Shown here piece by piece: positions 1-10,964 of a DNA stretch of 64,000 nucleotides; position 1 is the stretch's first letter, and every line of letters begins with the position of its first letter. The DNA lies in contig JAAEAF010003518.1 of NCBI GenBank assembly GCA_011037195.1, forward strand, positions 159,908 to 223,907, written 5' to 3'. The notes under the pieces are model-generated. The model saw nothing but the letters and a program-made list of their open reading frames with translations, searched no databases and was not told the origin of the DNA. The stretch is from Triatoma infestans. Lineage: Eukaryota; Arthropoda; Insecta; Hemiptera; Reduviidae. The position numbers were made by a program, and so were the translations under genes.

Positions 1-1094
1 TCAGATAAAACTTCAAATTCAAAAATTTGCCACGATTGCAAAATTTTATTCCCTAAATTTCTTAATAATTTTTATTAATACCAAATTTTAAATGATATTT
101 GCATCATTAAAATGCGGGCCCATTAAGGAAAAAAATGGTGCAATAGCTGATTAAATGATTTCTCACAGAACATTTTTACTATTATCATATTTAGAGAAGA
201 TTTAATTTGGATAAATTTAAATATAAAATTATATAAAATCATTATTTTATATTCAAAATCCTTACAAATTTCTGAAATATATAATGTAACTAAAAATTTT
301 CCCAGTTCTATACCTTAATATCATTTCTTTTTGTTTGATGTAATTCATTTAAAACTTTTATTTTAAATCATATTAATATTAGAAATTCTTATATTTAATA
401 TAAGAAAAACTCATGTTTCTTTTTCTCAATGTATAAAAAATTCAGGCAGACTGTAGCCATATCAAATATACGTACTATTATGTATTTATTTTTTAAAAAT
501 ATAGTATTGTTTATTATTAATTACATAGTGATAGGATTTTCAGATAAAATCATCGAATCTGCACCAGCGACGGCTCCAGGTGGGCTCTCGCCCAGACTCT
601 TCTGCACTCATCGGCGCGACCCTCTTACTCGTCAAGACATAATATTAATATGAAATAAGCTATATAATTAACAACATTGCAATTTAAAAAAAACCACAAC
701 ATTAATTTACACACAGCTTATTAACTACCTTTGTCACTGACGGCAGAGTATAGGCACGACGCTAGAGCACCATCCAAGTTCAGGGCTAGTTGCTTCGGAC
801 TACAACACTTTTATTGGAACGTTTTCTCAGAAAAAATCATTTTTAAAAGGTACTAGGAAAGCTGCGACGTTAAACTTCTCCTATTTTTTTTAAATTATAA
901 TGTGTGACGCTACCGTTTATGCAACTTTAAGGGAATATTCAGTGAAAATTTCGATGTTGAAGTAAAATTGTCAAATAGAATTGTGGCAATAATAGATATT
1001 TTAACTAGATTGTATGCACAAATTCATCGATACATGTATGACCATATTCAGTACTACAATTAATAAAATAAAACTAATTCAAACTTAAAAAAAA
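1..1094. other. AT-rich sequence without recognised gene
   Basis: This stretch lies 3' of the last visible ABC transporter exon on the minus strand and may be intron. I see no open frame with family resemblance. A GC-richer patch at about 555-645 looks like a remnant of a dispersed repeat but I cannot classify it. Confidence 0.4.
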
Positions 1095-1145
1095 ATACTT
1101 AATAAATGTCAGAGATATTTTCCGTGATAGCCTACTTCTTTTTGT

Positions 1146-1187
1146 GGTCATCGAGCGGTTTCGGGAGTTCGGCCATCATCAGGATGC
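1146..1187 (-). ncRNA. Hammerhead ribozyme-like motif (type I)
   Basis: Read on the minus strand: GCATC, core CTGATGA, a 13-nt stem-II segment, GAAA, CCGCTC, then GATGACC. Stem I can pair CATC with GATG. Stem II (GGCCGAACTCCC) has lost pairs relative to the better copy at 63.56 kb (GGGCGAACGCCC), so activity is doubtful. Confidence 0.55.
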
Positions 1188-1225
1188 TTTTGTCAAACAG
1201 TGTGATGACATAGATTTGCGCAGAG

Positions 1226-1268
1226 CAAATCCTGATGATGGCCGGACGTCCGAAACCGGTCGATGACC
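1226..1268 (+). ncRNA. Hammerhead ribozyme-like motif (type I)
   Basis: The plus strand reads ATC, core CTGATGA, a stem-II segment (GGCCGGACGTCC), GAAA, CCGGTC, then GATGACC. ATC/GAT forms stem I, and CCGG is self-complementary, as expected for the very short stem III of hammerheads that act as dimers. It is the mirror partner of the minus-strand motif at 1146-1187. Confidence 0.6.
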
Positions 1269-1345
1269 ACAAAAAGAAGCAGGTTGTCACAAAAAATATC
1301 TCAGATGCTTTCCAGCTCTGCGGAACCAACCACAACAATATAATA

Positions 1346-2640
1346 AATATAAGTGTACAATTAATGGCGTGGTTTATAACATTAATTAAAAAACGTCAAG
1401 TACTAACGGTTTATTTCGCCAAATAAAAAACCAATTTTTCACTATTTCAGCCACAAAACTAGCCTTTGAAAAGATCGCTCCATCCTGAAGATGTGATTTC
1501 TTTTTCTTTGGCCCGCGATGAAATTCTGGTATTTCTTTCTATAACAAAAAAGAATTCCTTAATGTTTATTAAATATCTTAATGTATTATTAAATAATACT
1601 ATAATAAAATAATTTTTTAAATTAATAACATATCTCTACAACTAAATTGATAAGATAAATTAGAATTACTAAAACTTATTTGCTATACTAAAAATCCTTA
1701 TCACATTCACATTAATAAATACTTTTGGGTCTTTTAAGGTATCCAGTCCCCAAAGTATTATACCTAATCCTTCGCAACTATTTAATTGACAGGCTATTCA
1801 TTTTAGTAAAATTCATTTCTCTTCCCTTCGCTGAAGTAATTTCATTTACGCAACCAATATACTTGCTTCAACCATCTACCAGGTCGAATAGCCTATGATA
1901 TTTTCTTTGTGGGCGATTTCCAGCATTTGTCTCCAGATATTTCAGCGGGCTTAAAAAAACCACTGAAAATCAACATATCCTTTTATATGTCACCCATATG
2001 TTATTATCAATATTCCCTTCCTAGTATTAGTTTGTTCGATACATTCCAAATGTTCATCTACAAAATAATCACAGGAATCCTCACAGAGATATCCATAAAT
2101 TGCTACAGAACCAACTCTTCTGCATCAATATCTTTACATCTTGTGAGGACCAAAGATAATCAGCATCTATTGGGTACCAACTTGATCTCATCTCTCGGTC
2201 CAATTGAATGGTAACTTCGAGGTAGGTAATGTAAGAAAGGGTCATTAGTCTCTTAATAGATATTTTCGAAATCCTCTCGTTCGGTATTCTTATTTTTAAA
2301 AAATATCCATCATTAGACGCTGGTCTATACTCTAATAGTATGCAGTTTTATCGATAAAAATAGAGCTTCTTAAAATAAAAGACACCGGCCCACATTCGAT
2401 AATATTCTCATATCTCCAGCCCCATTACTTGGACATATAAATGCAGAGTGTCAAAAGGCTTCCAATAGTCAAGAGTCAGATCTGTTAACTTTTAATATAT
2501 TTCAAACTGTAGGATTAGCCACTCAGCAATTTGTTGAGAACATATTTCAGGCCTGTCTAAATAAGTAGGATATTTGCAGAGGGGGTGGATACAAAGCCAA
2601 ATCCATTAGAATCTGAAAGATCATTGTGTTCTCTTATCAT
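1346..2640. other. Unclassified sequence
   Basis: No gene is supported. A plus-strand frame at 1909-2214 is open for 101 codons, but its translation matches no family I recognise. It may be a worn retroelement fragment. Confidence 0.3.
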
Positions 2641-2876
2641 AGTGTTCGTAGACAGAATGTAGCATTTGTTTGTGTGTATGCGTATGGTGAGTCTGTAGAT
2701 TCGCTATACTCTATTAGTTGCACGCATCAACTATATCTGCAGCGTATGTGTTTGTGTGAATGATGGAGATGTTAGTGTTGTTAGGCTGGGATACCTGCAG
2801 GAACTAATCAAGGAATTAAACCGAAGAAGTGGCTAGTTCACTTTCTCCTAAGGGGATTATCTGAACATAGTAGAGT
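2641..2876 (-). repeat. Fragment resembling the LINE 5' UTR
   Basis: The segment aligns by eye with 37080-37316, the 5' end of the full-length LINE. Both share CATCAACTA, TGTTAGTGTTGTTAGGCTGGG-like sequence, CTGCAGG and AAGAAGTGGCTAG, then a CCCC/GGGG-type end. It is diverged, and it is an isolated 5' end, which is unusual because LINE copies normally lose the 5' end first. Confidence 0.55.
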
Positions 2877-3084
2877 TAAAAAAAGTATACCGAGAAACTG
2901 AAATATTTTAAAGTTTTAATTTCAGTATCACTACATAAGTATTTTTCATATTCGAGGTGCGTCCGCTCTACAGAATGATAAAATAAAAGTCAGGTAATTT
3001 TTTGAACAGTAATTATAAATATTAATGTAAATTAGATAATATTTAATTATAACATTAATTTAATAACAAATTTTTCTCTATTAG

Positions 3085-3500
3085 ACACGATAGCTAAGCG
3101 GTTAGAGACATGGTACTAAGTTTGATTTCCGGCTTTCTGGGCTTGATTTTTTTTTTTTTTTAATTTAGGCGCCATCTATGATCATTGGCGCCCGGAGCCT
3201 TCCCAGTGCATTGCCGGCCTCCGGACAGTGTTCTCTCGCTACAGAAAACACTGTCCATCACCGAACTGTAAGCTGTAGAGGCTCATAGAAAGAAAAAATC
3301 TAAAAGCAGCACTGCTAGATTCGCTGGTCTCTCACGCGGAGATCCCGGGTTCGAGCCCAGTGCTACGCTTACATTTTTCCTTCCCGGGAGCTTCTTTCAG
3401 TCACTATTCGGTGATATCTGTAACGGGAGAACACTGCCCGGAGGCCGGCAGTGTATTGATAAGGTTCCGTGCGCCGATTACTATATGTTGTTCCGTCTTA
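3085..3500. mobile_element. Two tRNA-derived SINE pieces in inverted arrangement
   Basis: At 3311-3500 (plus) there is a SINE tail after a tRNA-like B box (GGGTTCGAGCCC) followed by a GGAGGCCGGCAGTG-type body. At 3155-3300 the same body runs on the minus strand and ends in GGCGCC...GGCGCC plus poly-A. A further tRNA-like head (TAGCTAAGCGGTTAGAG) starts at about 3092. The body matches the SINE at 14388-14595. Confidence 0.65.
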
Positions 3501-4342
3501 AAAATGATAATACTAATTAATTAGATTCAGCTCTAAGGGTTTCAGAAAAACAATGTATCAATCAATGATGAAAGACTTCAAGTGTAGCAAGGGGAGGCTT
3601 TAAATTGAACTTTATTAAATATTATACTATCAGAAAAAAAAAAATTGAAACAATATAATTTTTGCAAAGCTAACAAAAGTTGTACCTTATCCTGGTCAAA
3701 CTAAATGAATGTAGTGAGGTTAGCTAGAGGAACGCAAGATTAAGTTCCACACTGTGGAAGAGTGGTTCATACAGTATAAACAAAGTTGTAAGAGAAGTGT
3801 GCAACACTTCCATTCCACAAAACAATTTGTTGAATCTTATTAAAGCAAGATAGGACTTACATCAGTTGTAAGGGCCTCCAGATTTAGTGATGTAATATTA
3901 CACTAATCTTTATCTATTTACAATATTGGTGGTGCATACCTAATACATTCATTCTCCAATGGTTCTTTAATATTCCTTAAACTATTATCCTTTATCTACT
4001 TTAAATCTTTTGTTTTTCTTTATTTTATTTAGTTGCCTTTACGTTAGGATATTAATATCATTTTCTTTATAAATAACAGTTTATTTTTAAATAAACCTAT
4101 TTCTATTATATAAAAATTATAACGATGATAATTATTATTATTTCTATCATGACAGTGCAACTCATCACAAGAAACTTGACTTTAAATTACCATGACGTGC
4201 CACTCGACATTAGAGTTGAAAGGGTTAAAAGTTTTAAACGACACATAAAAGACTAGTCTTGGAAATTTTCGAAATGAATTACATAAGTGCAAACTGATGA
4301 TGTTCTTGGTAATATTAATGGCATGCTTTTTAGATAACTTAC
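3501..4342. other. Probable intron sequence downstream of last visible exon
   Basis: The GT donor of the ABC transporter exon is at 4342-4341 on the minus strand, so this is intron in that gene. I could not find the next exon, which should begin the linker to the membrane domain. Sequence is AT-rich with no recognised element. Confidence 0.4.
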
Positions 4343-4471
4343 ATCTTTTGTAGTTTCTTGAATATAGCTAAGTTTTAAAAACGCACTTTCCATAGAATCA
4401 CAGTCATTTTTCGACATTAAGTCGGCTGGAGTTTCTTCACAAAGAAGCACACCACCTCTCATCAAGCCCAC
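4343..4471 (-). CDS. ABC transporter (ABCG/ABCH type) exon, end of the NBD
   Basis: This exon encodes 43 residues, from VGLMRGGVLLCEETP to FLKLSYIQETTKD. That is the strand after the H-switch and the C-terminal helix of an ABC nucleotide-binding domain. The pattern GLMR-G-LL-EE-P, then a D/E-rich stretch and FLKLS, is typical of insect half-transporters annotated as ABCG member 20/23 or ABCH. Acceptor is TTTATCAG before 4471; donor after 4343 reads GTAAGT. Both borders are phase 0. The exon follows the 5157-5064 exon after a 592-bp intron and joins it in frame. The membrane domain should follow in exons at lower coordinates, but I did not find them. Family membership is firm; subfamily (G or H) is an inference. 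Confidence 0.88.
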
Positions 4472-4844
4472 CTGATAAATAAAAATAAATTAATCTTTGA
4501 CGACTCAAAATAAAGAAATAAATAATATTTGTTTAGTTCAAATGGTAAGTCATATACCCTTACTGTATGATATCTTGAAACTCTTCTTTGTTTAGTAGAT
4601 AAATTATACTATAGTATAATTTTAGTAGATAATTATATACCATTTGGAAATTGTAAAAAATGTTTGACATTTTTAATAAAAACCTTATAATAGTGATAAG
4701 ATATTTTACATTTTTAGACATATGAAATTCTGTATGTTAAGGAAAGTCATTAGGCTTCAAATGTTTATGAATGTAGATTTCCATTCATAAAAATTAGCAG
4801 AAAGAAATGGAAGTTTCTAGCCAAGATTTAAAAAGGGAAGGTGC

Positions 4845-4990
4845 ATTCACTTTACCGAGTAATACCGAATAGTTCCGGGTTAACCAATTTTTTCAAACTT
4901 GCAATTCTAGCAACGCTTTTAAATTAATTTAATATTATTTAGGAAGCAGCATGCATATATTGAATAGAAATTTTAATGGAAAGCTCAGTT
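4845..4990 (+). repeat. Fragment of repeat family R
   Basis: It contains the worn form of the family R unit: a TTCCGGGTTAACC motif, a TTTTTTCAAACTTG motif and TAATATTATTTAG in the same order and spacing as in the full copies. It lies in the 592-bp intron of the ABC transporter gene. Confidence 0.5.
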
Positions 4991-5063
4991 TGCTTCTAAA
5001 AATTCTCCAAAAATCCTGGACTAATGACTCTCTATTAGTATTAGAATATAGAAATAGATTTAC

Positions 5064-5157
5064 CGTTTGGGCTTGACGTGCTTCCTCAATATAATGTGTA
5101 GTGATAACTATAGTTTTTTTCTCCCTGCGCGTCAGCTTCAACATATGCTGCCAAATA
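5064..5157 (-). CDS. ABC transporter exon with H-switch
   Basis: The exon starts with one base that completes a serine codon and then encodes 31 residues, beginning IWQHMLKLTRREKK and ending ITTHYIEEARQAQT. The ITTHY histidine is the H-switch that contacts the ATP gamma-phosphate; HYIEEARQA is the strongly conserved context in insect ABCG20/23 and ABCH proteins. Acceptor is TTATTTCAG before 5157; donor is ACG/GTAAAT after 5064. Phase 2 entry matches the exit phase of the 8497-8390 exon, and phase 0 exit matches the next exon. No defects seen. Confidence 0.9.
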
Positions 5158-7191
5158 CTGAAATAAATAAATAAAACAAAAGATTAAATACTTTGACTTA
5201 CTTACTTTGTACAACAGTTTTCAAAATTAATAACAAATTAAGGAGAAATAATATTAAATAAATTATTTAACAAATAATTTCTATTTCTGTGATGGAAAGA
5301 GGTTATCCATTATTGATAGTTTGTGAATTTTCTCAATTCTTGTTTATGTTCTCGAGATGTTTTGACTTAAGAAGAACGTCATCATAGGTTGAGAATTCTG
5401 ATACGCTATATATAATTATCATACTGAGACAATAAAATATTAAGCTTTTAGAATTAAGCTATTAGATTGATTGTGAACAGCTTAACTTTACCAACTGTCT
5501 AACTAAGAATAATATATATAGATATATATATTTAATTACAATAAGTGTATTCACTAAAAGATGTCTGCTTGTAAATGTTTTTTTTTTTAAAAAAAAAGTA
5601 CTCAACGAATGAATCACATTTCTTTTAAATCTTGACACGCTCACGGCGGGCATTTAAGATGTGGAATTTGAATTATATTATAGTCGGAACTTTCTGTAGA
5701 AAGAAATCTTTTAATTATTTATAATTCAATTTGCAACTTCATTTTTTTTTCGCCAGTTTTACCAGATTGTTTCTGTAAAACGGCTTAAACGATTTTCTTT
5801 AAACTTTGCTTACTAGCCCCTTTCGTACTTATAAGCTTATCACTTATATTTCATTTAATTTTAACCCTCTGGGGGTCCGAAAACCAGACTTCACTCTAAA
5901 CGTGATCTTTCAAAATATGTTAAGCTTTTACATTATAAAAACATAGAGGAGAATTAATTACTGGAATTTTAAGTGTTTAAGTTCCCTTTCACTGCCACCA
6001 GGTACGTGATGGATTGTTAATTGTAATGATTTGCAATAGAAGGGAAACGTGAGGTCCCTGCTCCCATATAGTCTCCTAAAATAAATTTTGCTGCTAAAAG
6101 AATATGTAGGTCTATAAATGAGTAGTTAGTAGGCAAATTTTCGTTTTTTGAAATACTTTTCACAACATAATCATGCTCAGATTTTTAGACCTTTGCTAAA
6201 ACAATTTGTTCATAATCAAGAAGCTGTAAACAGATATTCAATGAAAACTCTTTTCAAAAATTTGACAAGAGCACAATATTTCCTCTTACTGCAATAAGAG
6301 AAAGTAAAAAGGTAACTCACCTACTACAATGAGGTACTAGGTGATTACAAAAGTTTTTGTGCATACAAACTTTTATTGAAAGTAAATACAAAAAGAAGCA
6401 AAAGGAAGGTTGGCTGGAGGCAAAGAAAAAACTTGTGAAATTTAAAAGTAGTTATTTATCAAACAGTGAGTAAAGTAATGTTTTTTTTTTACACTCGAGT
6501 TTCACTCTCTTTATAACCTGCTCTCTTTGATATAACCTCAAATCCGGTTTGTTTTGAAATACGTTCATGTTTTCGGGTATTAATGCTAGATGTCGTGCTA
6601 GTTTTTTTTTCTTCTCCTTGGCTTCCTGTCTGTGCAGATTAGCCAGATCAGGGTCGTGCTAGTTAGATTGAATCAATATGCTTTATTTCACTTTTGAGAA
6701 AAAGTAATGATTTTTTTTTTTTTTTTACTTTTTGTCACTTTTATTTAAAGTATCATTACTCGCTACTTTTGATTTATTAATTGTCACATAGTTATATTAT
6801 GGTAGCAAAAATAAAAAAAAACGTTTATTTTGTCGACATTTCGGCCACCTGTGGTGTCCTTCCGTCGTAAAAAGTGTTAACTCCACTCGATTCAGCTTCA
6901 TACAATTTTTTTTTTTTGGAAGAAACTGTCTCTACTCTTTTTACATGATTCGTAAAATTTTGGTAGAGTGCCATTTTGTCATTTTGAGGTTTAACAATAA
7001 CGTGAGGGTAAATAATTTTGTTTTGATTTACGGTTTGAAATTAAAACATCAGCAGTATACCGTAAGATGCATTCTTCACTTATGAAGACGTCACCAATGC
7101 ACGCACTCAGCCAGTGAAATTTCATTTGATGAAATTCAAAAATTTTATATTATTTATTTTTTGATATATTAGTGTTAAGAAATATATAGTA
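5158..7191. other. Intron of the ABC transporter gene
   Basis: The sequence is AT-rich with long T runs and no recognised coding segment. It contains a worn hammerhead-like motif at about 6832-6878. The Tc1-like element follows directly. Confidence 0.5.
6832..6878 (-). ncRNA. Degenerate hammerhead-like motif
   Basis: On the minus strand the order is CGGAAGGA (where a hammerhead has CTGANGA), a hairpin pairing CACC with GGTG around ACA, then GAAATGTCGAC. The layout is that of the other motifs here but the core is changed, so it should not cleave. Confidence 0.35.
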
Positions 7192-8160
7192 TATAAACTG
7201 CTGGACGGTTGTATTGCATAAAATTTCTAAATGATGAAATTTGAAGTTACAATCTATTACTACCCTTTTTTTCGGTGGATTCGTTGTGAGTGGACTCTGA
7301 TCCAAGAGAAATACGACGCTTAACCATTTGTTTATGTTTTTAAATGACTAATTCTCTGAACTCTTGAAAATACAATAATAATAATAATAATCCCAGTTCA
7401 TCACTTTCACTGCTTGTGGTAATTTCTCTCTTCTACACATTTTTGTTGAGTTTTCCTTATTAGTTCTTTTTTATTTTTGTTTTTTGTTCTTGACATGCCT
7501 CTTCTTGGTATTATTCGGAAAAAATTGCAGTACTTGCGGTAACATTGCATGAAGAAGGGGTTCAGCAGTAAATTATTGCTCAGAAACTAGGAATGAACCA
7601 ATCCACTGTGTCAAGAATGTGATGATTTTCTATTAATGCAGGACAATGCCAGATGTCACACTGCTCGAGTTGTCCTTGAGTACCAAAGGATGTTGGGATT
7701 CGACGTTTGGTTTCTCCACCGAGAAGACCTAAATCCAATAAACACCTTTGGGACACAATTGGAAGACGGCTCAGACTTCGCCTGTTTGCCTCTGGCATTC
7801 TCAGGGAGCTACATACCGCAGTTATTGAAGAATGGAATGAGATTTCTCAAGAGGTTACCCAAAATTTCTGCAACTATCAGAGCAAGAGGAGGTATCACTA
7901 AATACTGCTGAAACAAAATGAAGAAGTGATAATAAATAAGAACCATTTTAATTTTGAATGTTACAGATTTTTTTTTTGAGCTTTATTTTTTATTCTGTGA
8001 AATAAAACCAGGTTTTTCTTAAATTTTTGGTAGTTGTTCTTTTTTGCCTTTGGATTAGAGTTCAACAACATGAATCCATAAAAAAAAATACGTAAATACC
8101 TTTCAACTTCAAATTATAATATTTTAAATTTTATGCAATACTTTATCCAGCAGTTTATAT
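7192..8160 (+). mobile_element. Internally deleted Tc1-like DNA transposon
   Basis: About 965 bp bounded by inverted repeats of some 60 bp. The left end starts TATAAACTGCTGGA near 7192 and the right end is its reverse complement near 8160; both then share GTATTGCATAAAATTT and an ATTTGAAGTT-type block. TA-rich flanks fit a TA target. The transposase inside keeps only its two ends. It lies in the 3.2-kb intron of the ABC gene, antisense to it. Confidence 0.75.
7495..7911 (+). pseudogene. Tc1-like transposase remnant
   Basis: An N-terminal helix-turn-helix remnant is visible around 7540-7620 (EEGFSQQ-like and NQSTVSRM). It is followed at once by the C-terminal part from 7636: MQDNARCHTARVVLEYQ, with the second catalytic Asp in QDNA, then NPINT/NPIE and LWDTIGRRLR in two frames, and EEWNEISQEVTQNF. 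The middle of the protein, with the first catalytic Asp, is missing, and there are stops and at least one frameshift between 7727 and 7745. A working Tc1 transposase has about 340 residues; this one cannot work. Confidence 0.75.
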
Positions 8161-8389
8161 TACAATAGTCATCTGATGGCTCTAAATTCATTAGAAATAA
8201 AAATCTATTTTTTATGGAAATCCCATTGAGAAAATCTGACATGAAAACGATATTTCCTCTTTTTACTTTTTTGTTTTAGAGTGAGTAAAAGTGAATGACG
8301 TATTTCATTAACATAATGTTAAATTGCCACCAATATATTGCTTAAATAATAAATGCAATTGTTTAGAAATTTGAATGAAATTTAATTAC

Positions 8390-8497
8390 CTATCACTCAG
8401 AACTGGATCCAGTCCAACTGTGGGTTCATCCAAAATTAATACTGATGGATTGTGTATCAATGAAACGGCGAGTGATACTCTCCTTTGTTGGCCTCCA
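8390..8497 (-). CDS. ABC transporter exon with signature, Walker B and D-loop
   Basis: One base completes the serine of the signature, then 35 codons give [35 protein letters not shown], and the exon ends with two bases of the next codon. The spliced reading [10 protein letters not shown] is the ABC signature of the ABCG/ABCH group; VLILDEP is Walker B with the catalytic Glu; VGLDP is the D-loop. Acceptor is TTTTTAAG before 8497; donor is AG/GTAATT after 8390. Entry and exit are both phase 2, matching 25557-25403 upstream and 5157-5064 downstream. All catalytic residues are intact. Confidence 0.93.
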
Positions 8498-8814
8498 CTT
8501 AAAAAGTATAAAAATAAATTATGATCAGATTAATAGAAACAATTTTAAATTTAGTTCTTATTGTATTTCATATAACTGGATTTTGTAAAAGTGAAGATTA
8601 TCATCTTTCCTACATGTTTTTTACAAATGTACTTATGGTTTAAACCAGGACCGATTATCTTCACTGATCTCTCATTGGATCATAATATCGGGAAACTTAT
8701 CATCACCTTAAAGCGATGTGCTCGGAAACATAGGCAAAAATACCGCTATCCATATCAAATTCAATTACCCAAAATCCCTACAAAAACTGACAACTATAAG
8801 AATCCGAAATTTAT

Positions 8815-9385
8815 AAAAATAAAAAAAACACTTCCGGTCATCCAGTCTTTTTCAAACTCGGAATTTCAACAACACATTTAATTCTAATTAATATTATTTA
8901 GATTGTACGGTAAACAGAAATGACACTTAACCTAACCCCACTCCTCCACCAAAAGTGCCCTTAAATGATTTTTCCCAGAGAAGTGTTTTAAATAAAAGTT
9001 GTAGATTTTTATATTTGTAGTTGATATACCAACTTTAAAGAAAACCGTCGGAGCCATTTTTGAGAAAAACGCAAAAACGTAAAAAAAAAAAAACTATAAA
9101 GTGGTACTTCCGGTTGAGAAATTTTGACCATGGGATCTGACAGATAACGTACTGTCAGATCCCATGGTGATACCTAAACGGAATATCAAGGTTGACTTTG
9201 AAACGATTTTTCGTTTTTGAGCTATGCTGTTCACTTACACACACACACATATATACACACAGACTATTTGCTGAAAACCACTTTTCTAGACTCAGGGGAC
9301 GTCAAAACAATATTTCCGGTGAAAACTCGTTATCGAAAATTTGACATGATTACTATCTCCTCTTAGTAAGAGAAAGTAAAAATTA
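8815..9385 (+). repeat. Repeat family R, 5'-truncated copy
   Basis: The copy begins within a CACTTCCGGT unit, continues through the CCTAACCCCACTCCTCC block and the GAGCCATTTTTGAGAAAA block, and ends CTCTTAGTAAGAGAAAGTAAAAA. It differs from other copies by an extended 16-bp hairpin at 9128-9167. Confidence 0.8.
9128..9167. repeat. Long perfect hairpin inside family R copy
   Basis: Arm CCATGGGATCTGACAG (9128-9143), loop ATAACGTA, arm CTGTCAGATCCCATGG (9152-9167). Other copies have only the inner TGACAG/CTGTCA pairing, so the outer 10 bp of the left arm seem to be a local copy of the right arm. Confidence 0.8.
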
Positions 9386-9727
9386 ATGTAATGCTTCCAT
9401 TGAACCTTTTTGTCAAAATAAAAGAGATGGTAGTCGTTCGAAAACAGATAAAGAGCTGAAATATTCGCCACACACCCAAAGAGTTTGGATGTCATCATGA
9501 TGTGGCAAAATTAGATCGACTAAGTCATAATGAAACTCAGCACTACTCTCTCGATTAACATTTTACTCCTTCTGAGATATAATTAGACGATCCCCAAAGG
9601 TAACGTGCCACAAGAATTTTGCTCAGTCACACAAACTTATTATGTGATTATATCCATAAATTCTTATGTGCAGTGAACTCAATTCAATGTCCCAGTGAAG
9701 ATTTGATGTCTTTAAATGGAATTATAA

Positions 9728-9769
9728 AATTCTTGTTATTACTATTATATAGTAGTAATAACAAGAATT
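9728..9769. repeat. Perfect 17-bp hairpin
   Basis: Arm AATTCTTGTTATTACTA at 9728-9744, loop TTATATAG, and the exact reverse complement at 9753-9769. It lies in the 16.9-kb intron with no element around it that I recognise. Confidence 0.75.
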
Positions 9770-10244
9770 AATTATTGTATGATTCATGAGTATGGAAAAA
9801 TTTCACACACACAAACACACAAAAAAAAATAATTTATTCGAATTTTGTTAAATTTCTATTTTTATTATTATTATTATTATTTATTATTATTATCATTATT
9901 TGTCCGGGGAATGAAGCCCTAGAACTTGACAGAAAATATTGAATAATTAATAATTAAAGAAAAAAAAAAAAGCAATAATAATAATGGTCAAGGAAAAATG
10001 AAAAGAAAATGAGGTAAGACCAACTTATAATTTAATTGGTTTTGTCACCAATAATAAATCTTTGACAATATATATGTATATAAATATATTTTTTGAAATT
10101 ATCAAATTTAAAAATAGCATTACACATTATTATCTAACATAAATTAAATATGTTACTTGTCATGTTGAAGGCTTATTGGAAAGTTCATTAGAAAAAGGTA
10201 AAAAACTTGACATGAAAATGGAATGCTATTTTGATTTACTCGTT

Positions 10245-10325
10245 GCCTTAACCTGAATAAGTTAAATGAAAAGGACGTCAACTAATCTAACACTTTTCTT
10301 CCGTATAGGTATTAAAATTGTTATC
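10245..10325 (+). repeat. Direct repeat, first copy
   Basis: CTTAACCTGAATAAGTTAA, then AAAAGGACGTCAAC and TTTTCTTCCGTATAG, is repeated with changes at 10608-10675. The pair is about 360 bp apart and looks like a local duplication or two copies of a small element. Confidence 0.55.
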
Positions 10326-10607
10326 GTCTTTTTAAAAGATTAGATATACTAATTATCAACTTAATAGACTCAGTATCATATTATCATGAAATATTAATTC
10401 TAGGAACATTTGCAATAATTTAGAATATAAAATTTCTATATAGGTAATGGAAGCTTTTATTTTATAAAAAATATAAATATAAATTAACCCCTATCAACTA
10501 TGTCATATGCAAATTTTTTTACATCCATTTCTAATACAATATATTAGGAAAAAAAAATCTAGCGTGAAAGAAACCTCACACGTCTTTGTGTTACCTTACC
10601 TTAACCT

Positions 10608-10675
10608 GAATATGTTAATAGAAAAGGACGTCAACAAACTAAACAATTTTCTTCCGTATAGCTATTCAAATTACA
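10608..10675 (+). repeat. Direct repeat, second copy
   Basis: Partner of 10245-10325; shares CTTAACCTGAATA, GAAAAGGACGTCAAC and TTTTCTTCCGTATAG. Confidence 0.55.
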
Positions 10676-10964
10676 CATATAATTAAGTAGTATTAAAGTG
10701 TTGTATATTGTTAATATAGTCATAAAATCGTGGGAAATTTTCCTTAAATTTCTAAACTTTTACTCAGTTAACCTAAGAAAAATATAGAGACGGTGCGGTA
10801 CTTATTGATTAGTATCCTCGTCAGGTAGAATACAGAATGTGTTTACCCAGCAATCCAGAAGAGAGCGCCAAAACATTTATACACACTCAAATAACCTTTG
10901 AAAATGTAATGGCGTAGATTTCACAAAACCCCGCCGAAAATGAATTTCACCCAGAAAAATATCT

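Larger units (their letters stand above)
1095..1345. mobile_element. Inverted-repeat element with two hammerhead-like motifs
   Basis: Two copies of the same roughly 110-bp sequence face each other, one on each strand, each carrying a hammerhead-like core. The outer parts share the CCACAAAAAGAAG and TCTCAGATGCTTTCC-type sequence also found at 44.2-44.5 kb and 63.5 kb, so this is a dispersed family. It is probably derived from a Penelope-like element or a retrozyme, since those are the animal retroelements known to carry type I hammerheads. No protein is encoded. Confidence 0.6.
9386..10964. other. AT-rich intron sequence
   Basis: No gene seen. It contains a 17-bp perfect hairpin (9728-9769), an ATT-rich microsatellite around 9855-9900, and an imperfect direct duplication of about 70-80 bp at 10245-10325 and 10608-10675. 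Confidence 0.5.

Noticed and set aside
1909..2214. 101-codon plus-strand gene
   Set aside because: No recognisable family, no splice or start context; kept only as unclassified sequence.
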